This document shows, piece after piece, positions 7,889 through 10,651 of a stretch of 10,651 bases of DNA. The notes beneath the pieces were generated by a model, which was not told the origin of the DNA, ran no database searches, and saw nothing but the letters and a program-made list of their open reading frames with translations. The DNA comes from CAXDRM01 sp963991775 (GTDB lineage Bacteria > Pseudomonadota > Alphaproteobacteria > Rickettsiales > JABIRX01): contig CAXDRM010000047.1 in NCBI GenBank assembly GCA_963991775.1, positions 1 to 10,651 on the forward strand. The letters run 5' to 3'. How positions within the stretch are numbered: the stretch's first letter is position 1; each line of letters begins with the position of its first letter. A program made the translations under genes and the position numbers.

Positions 7889-8251
7889 TTACTGTAACTG
7901 AAATCGTTTTAGATCATCTAAAGCAACATGCAATAAAGCACTTTCATGTGTAGCCTCTAAATATACCGGAGGAGCCATACCTGCTTTAAATGCCTCAACC
8001 CAACGTAACACACACAGACACCATTTATCTCCTTCTTTTAAACCAGGAAAATTATATTCAGGACGTGGCGTAGAAAGATCATTACCCTGCTCTTTACTAA
8101 ACACTAAAAACTCATTAGTCATTAAAGCGCATAAAGTATGCTGCCCTGGATCAAAATCAAACATTTTACAATAACCATCTCTAGAGAAACCAGTCATTGG
8201 TTCGCATGAACAAATCTCTAAATCTTGACCTAACACATTTTTTTCTGCCAT
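7889..8251 (-). CDS. DUF2237 family protein
   Basis: A small soluble protein of the DUF2237 family, function unknown. Family hallmarks fill most of the 120 residues: CSCEPMTGFSRDGYC near the N-terminus, then DFDPGQHTLCALMTNEFL, GNDLSTPRPEYNFPGLKEGDKWCLC, RWVEAFKAGMAPPVYLEATHE and a C-terminal VALDDLKRF. Several cysteines are retained, hinting at metal binding or redox chemistry, but this is inference. The start is placed at the ATG at 8251 because GGGGA (8254-8258) precedes it and family similarity begins right after; a TTG five codons upstream would add residues without similarity. It is the first gene of a minus-strand group with the DUF898 and M48 genes and faces the SDR gene across 58 bases. 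Confidence 0.88.
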   Translation of the reverse strand: MAEKNVLGQDLEICSCEPMTGFSRDGYCKMFDFDPGQHTLCALMTNEFLVFSKEQGNDLSTPRPEYNFPGLKEGDKWCLCVLRWVEAFKAGMAPPVYLEATHESALLHVALDDLKRFQLQ

Positions 8252-8309
8252 TTTCCCCACACTCAAGTTATAATTTACCCTAACAATATATATTCTTACA
8301 AAAGCGTAA
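8252..8309. promoter_or_regulatory. Divergent intergenic region with candidate promoters for both sides
   Basis: These 58 bases separate the divergent DUF2237 and SDR starts, so they should drive both directions. On the plus strand a perfect TATAAT (8269-8274) would place a start near 8281 and a leader of about 28 bases for the SDR gene. On the minus strand TATATT (8285-8290) could serve the DUF2237 gene. Neither has a convincing -35 box. The presence of promoters follows from gene arrangement; the exact boxes are guesses. Confidence 0.4.
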
Positions 8310-9161
8310 ATGAAAAAATTACTCTGTTTTGGTTATGGTTATGTAGCCCAATTTTTAATTCAACATAATGCTACAGCTCAACTGGATTTCAGTGCAACTA
8401 TTAATCGTAATAAAGATATTTATTTTTCTGAAAAACAAGCTCTAGAAAAAATTAATTTCGCTGCTTTAACCCCAAAATCACTCGATAATTTTGAGATATT
8501 TGTAATTTCTATCCCACCATTTTATGAACAAAAAACAGATATTATTTTGGAAAAATTCTTCAATTATTTTGCAACGCGTAAACAGCCTTACCAACTAATT
8601 TATTTATCAGCTACTTCAGTTTATGGTGATCAGCAAAATAAAAAAGTTGCTGAAACAGCAGAGTTAAAAGCTACTACCAGTAATGGCTTGGCTAGAATCG
8701 CATGTGAAAAAAAATATTTAGAATTAACCCAAAATTCGGCTGCTAATATTTTTATCTTACGTTTAGCAGGTATTTACGGACCTAAACGCAATCAATTAGA
8801 AAAAATTCAACAAGGTAAAAAAATTGCCAAATTCGCTGCTGATAAAATTATCTCGCGTATTCATGTTGCTGATATCACTAATATTATTTTAAAATTAATT
8901 ACACAAAATAAGCTAAGTAATGAAATCTTTAATTTATGTGATGAACAACCAAGCACCTCACACGAAATGTTAGCATATATCTCACAAACTTTTCTAGCAG
9001 GTGAGACTATTGCAGCTGAACAATTTTATGAGCTTAGCAAAAATTATAGTGATGCAAAAATCCCCGATAATCAAAAATTAAAACAGCTGCTTAATTATGA
9101 GTTTATTTACCCTAATTATAAATCTGGCTTGAAAAATTGTGCTACTCATTTAGATTTATAA
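8310..9161 (+). CDS. Atypical extended SDR / NAD-dependent epimerase-like protein (YeeZ-like)
   Basis: A Rossmann-fold protein of 283 residues in the extended short-chain dehydrogenase superfamily. The nucleotide-binding loop is FGYGYVA (7-13), a GxGxxA-type motif. Further landmarks are VISIPP (65-70), LSATSVYGD (99-107), LRLAGIYGPKRNQL (150-163) and RIHVADI (183-189), matching the layout of NAD-dependent epimerases such as E. coli YeeZ (about 274 residues). The canonical catalytic YxxxK is not seen: the equivalent region reads SNGLARIACEKK (124-135), as in atypical SDRs that bind the cofactor but may not use that chemistry. The substrate is unknown. It is the first gene of a plus-strand group, followed by the lipoprotein after 18 bases. 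No strong ribosome-binding site precedes the ATG. Confidence 0.85.
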   Translation: MKKLLCFGYGYVAQFLIQHNATAQLDFSATINRNKDIYFSEKQALEKINFAALTPKSLDNFEIFVISIPPFYEQKTDIILEKFFNYFATRKQPYQLIYLSATSVYGDQQNKKVAETAELKATTSNGLARIACEKKYLELTQNSAANIFILRLAGIYGPKRNQLEKIQQGKKIAKFAADKIISRIHVADITNIILKLITQNKLSNEIFNLCDEQPSTSHEMLAYISQTFLAGETIAAEQFYELSKNYSDAKIPDNQKLKQLLNYEFIYPNYKSGLKNCATHLDL

Positions 9162-9179
9162 GCACTATATCATAAATCA

Positions 9180-9587
9180 ATGCGCCCTATTATATTTTTA
9201 CTAACATTAATTATACTGAGCGGTTGCGTCACCAAAAAAATAGGTAGCATCCATACTGAATATCGCGATAATAATTTTCGAGTTGATTATTTTTTATATT
9301 ACGTAAAGAAAAAGAAAACCATTGTTGAGGCTAGTATTAATGGTTCATATTATTCTGGCGAGTTATTTAGCATCAGAAATAATAGACAAGTAGATGCTTC
9401 TTACATTATAAGACTGGAAAATAACCAAAGAAATAGCTTTGAATGTTTTGTTAGACAATCAGGTCGAAAATTGGTAAGAATAGGCGGCAGAGGAATATGT
9501 TATAGCAATGGGAGAATCGCCTTTGATATTTCAATCAAGCCAGCTACCAAATATAACAATTTTTTCATGAAAATAAACTCAAGATAG
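9180..9587 (+). CDS. Small putative lipoprotein, unrecognised family
   Basis: A 135-residue product I do not recognise. It begins with a short positive N-region and a hydrophobic stretch IIFLLTLIIL, then a lipobox LSGC (13-16), so Cys16 should be lipidated and the mature protein of about 120 residues tethered to a membrane facing the periplasm. The mature part is basic and rich in Tyr, Asn, Arg and Lys, with alternating patterns that suggest a beta-rich fold, and has two further cysteines (in FECFV and GICYS) that could form a disulphide. No clear ribosome-binding site precedes the ATG. It follows the SDR gene by 18 bases, and its TAG stop is directly followed by the ATG of the phosphate-binding gene, so co-expression with that gene is likely. 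A role in phosphate uptake or in the envelope would be pure inference. Confidence 0.75.
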   Translation: MRPIIFLLTLIILSGCVTKKIGSIHTEYRDNNFRVDYFLYYVKKKKTIVEASINGSYYSGELFSIRNNRQVDASYIIRLENNQRNSFECFVRQSGRKLVRIGGRGICYSNGRIAFDISIKPATKYNNFFMKINSR

Positions 9588-10595
9588 ATGTATAGATTTA
9601 TTCTGATTTGCACATTAATTAGCTTTAGCAAGATAGCATTAGCTTATAATAATGTTAGAATTATTGGCTCTTCAACCGTTTATCCTTTTATGGCTACAGC
9701 TGCTGAAGAATTTGGCAAGAAAACTGGTAATCCCACTCCAATTGTAGAATCTATTGGCACTGGTGGAGGCTTAGATGTTTTTTGCAAGGGTAATGAAAAA
9801 GACTACGCAGATATTGCTAGCGCCTCAAGACAAATTACCTCTGAAGAATTAGCAAAATGCCAAGAAAATGGTGTCACTAATTTGGTTGAGTTAAAAATCG
9901 GTTATGATGGTATTGTGCTAGCTAATATGAATCATGCTTTTCATTATTATTTATCTAGCTTTGAAATTTATCTAGCAGTAGCAAAATATATTCCTAGCGG
10001 AGATCAGTTAATTCTTAATCCTTATAAATATTGGAACCAAATTAATCCTGGACTGCCCGCTATTCCTATCCGCATTTATGGCCCTCCTAAAACTTCTGGA
10101 ACTCGTGATGTATTTCAACAAGAAATCATGATAAAAAACTGTGTTAACCAGCCTGCCATCATCAAAAATTATGATACAATCGTAGAACGCAGAAATATCT
10201 GTAGCATTATCCGTGAAGATAATGCCTACCTAACCATGGGAGAAAATGATAATTTAATTGTGCATAAATTAGTGCAATATAAAGATGCTTTAGGCATTTT
10301 TGGTTATAGTTTTTTAAGCAATAATATTGGCTTTTTACATGGTACAGTAATTAATGGTATTGCACCAAATTCAGCAAATATTGAAGCAGGTCTTTACCCG
10401 CTATCGCGACCACTTTATGTTTATGTAAAAACTGATCACTATAAAACCAACAAATATCTTAAACCTTTTATCAAAGCTTTAGTTAGCAAAGATATATTAG
10501 GTATTAATGGCGCCTTAGCTTATAAAAACATGATTCCGCTGAGTCGGTCTGAGTATAAAGCTACTCGTTCCCGCGCCTACAAATCTTTTAAATAG
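9588..10595 (+). CDS. pstS: PstS-like phosphate ABC transporter substrate-binding protein
   Basis: A periplasmic phosphate-binding protein of 335 residues. A signal peptide runs to about residue 19 (LISFSKIALA, probable cleavage before YNN) with no lipobox. Ligand-loop motifs match PstS: GSSTVYPF (27-34), SIGTGGGLDVFC (55-66), ASASRQ (77-82), IGYDGIVLAN (104-113) and PPKTSGTRDVF (166-176), then GIFGYSF (236-242) and LYPLSRPLYVYV (269-280). The stretch with NPYKYW and GPPKTSGTRD is the form typical of alphaproteobacterial PstS. Four cysteines (66, 91, 185, 205) could form two disulphides. The start abuts the lipoprotein stop with no spacer, suggesting translational coupling. No pstC, pstA, pstB or phoU is visible; they may lie beyond 10651 or elsewhere. 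Confidence 0.9.
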   Translation: MYRFILICTLISFSKIALAYNNVRIIGSSTVYPFMATAAEEFGKKTGNPTPIVESIGTGGGLDVFCKGNEKDYADIASASRQITSEELAKCQENGVTNLVELKIGYDGIVLANMNHAFHYYLSSFEIYLAVAKYIPSGDQLILNPYKYWNQINPGLPAIPIRIYGPPKTSGTRDVFQQEIMIKNCVNQPAIIKNYDTIVERRNICSIIREDNAYLTMGENDNLIVHKLVQYKDALGIFGYSFLSNNIGFLHGTVINGIAPNSANIEAGLYPLSRPLYVYVKTDHYKTNKYLKPFIKALVSKDILGINGALAYKNMIPLSRSEYKATRSRAYKSFK

Positions 10596-10614
10596 CGATA
10601 TTATGGGTAGTTTT

Positions 10615-10648
10615 CAGATTTGCGCTGCTTTGTTGCAGAACAAATCTG
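10615..10648. repeat. 34-base palindrome at the right edge, possible IS end or hairpin after pstS
   Basis: Starting 20 bases after the pstS stop, CAGATTTG (10615-10622) pairs perfectly with CAAATCTG (10641-10648), and inside it CTGC (10625-10628) pairs with GCAG (10635-10638), leaving a six-base loop TTTGTT and a 2x2 internal mismatch. As RNA this is a stable hairpin that could end the pstS transcript, but the window stops 3 bases later so a T tract cannot be checked. The part GCTTTGTTGCAGAACAAATC (10627-10646) also recalls terminal repeats of IS5-family (IS903-group) elements, which begin much like GGCTTTGTTG. Which reading is right needs the sequence to the right. Confidence 0.5.
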
Positions 10649-10651
10649 GCA

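Noticed and set aside
8252..8266. Upstream TTG start for the DUF2237 protein
   Set aside because: The ATG at 8251 has GGGGA just upstream and family similarity starts there; the extension would overlap that ribosome-binding site.

Overview
The window looks like the chromosome of an AT-rich alphaproteobacterium, most plausibly a host-associated one such as a member of the Rickettsiales. This is inferred from low GC by eye, short gaps between genes, a complete gatCAB set (indirect Gln-tRNA/Asn-tRNA synthesis), a separate secF, and a phosphate-binding protein of the alphaproteobacterial PstS type. No rRNA, tRNA or CRISPR array was seen. The species cannot be fixed from the sequence alone.

Layout. 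Positions 1-8251 are read entirely on the minus strand, in two groups. The right-hand group (8251 down to 5711) is a DUF2237 protein, a four-repeat DUF898/YjgN-like membrane protein and an M48 zinc metallopeptidase, separated by only 4-8 bases. A 279-base gap (5432-5710) follows and holds a long imperfect inverted repeat that is richer in GC than its surroundings. The left-hand group (5431 down to 1) is a CaCA-type cation/H+ or Na+/Ca2+ antiporter (YrbG-like), SecF, an ArsC/YfgD-like thioredoxin-fold protein, GatC, GatA and GatB. GatB runs off the left edge and lacks only its last residue or residues. Spacing in this group is 2-9 bases, with an 8-base overlap between arsC and gatC, so it looks like one operon.

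From 8310 rightwards the plus strand carries a divergent set: an atypical extended SDR protein (YeeZ-like), a small unrecognised lipoprotein and a PstS-like phosphate-binding protein. The last two genes abut with no intergenic base. The window ends in a 34-base palindrome whose inner right half resembles the terminal repeat of IS5-family insertion sequences.

Functions. GatCAB amidates misacylated Glu-tRNA(Gln), and Asp-tRNA(Asn) where present. SecF works with SecD (outside the window) in protein export. The M48 protease and DUF898 protein are probably a membrane-associated pair. The PstS-like protein would deliver phosphate to a PstCAB transporter that is not in this window. Most genes are ordinary housekeeping genes. 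The least explained items are the intergenic inverted repeat, the lipoprotein next to pstS, the repeat architecture of the DUF898 protein and the palindrome at the right edge.
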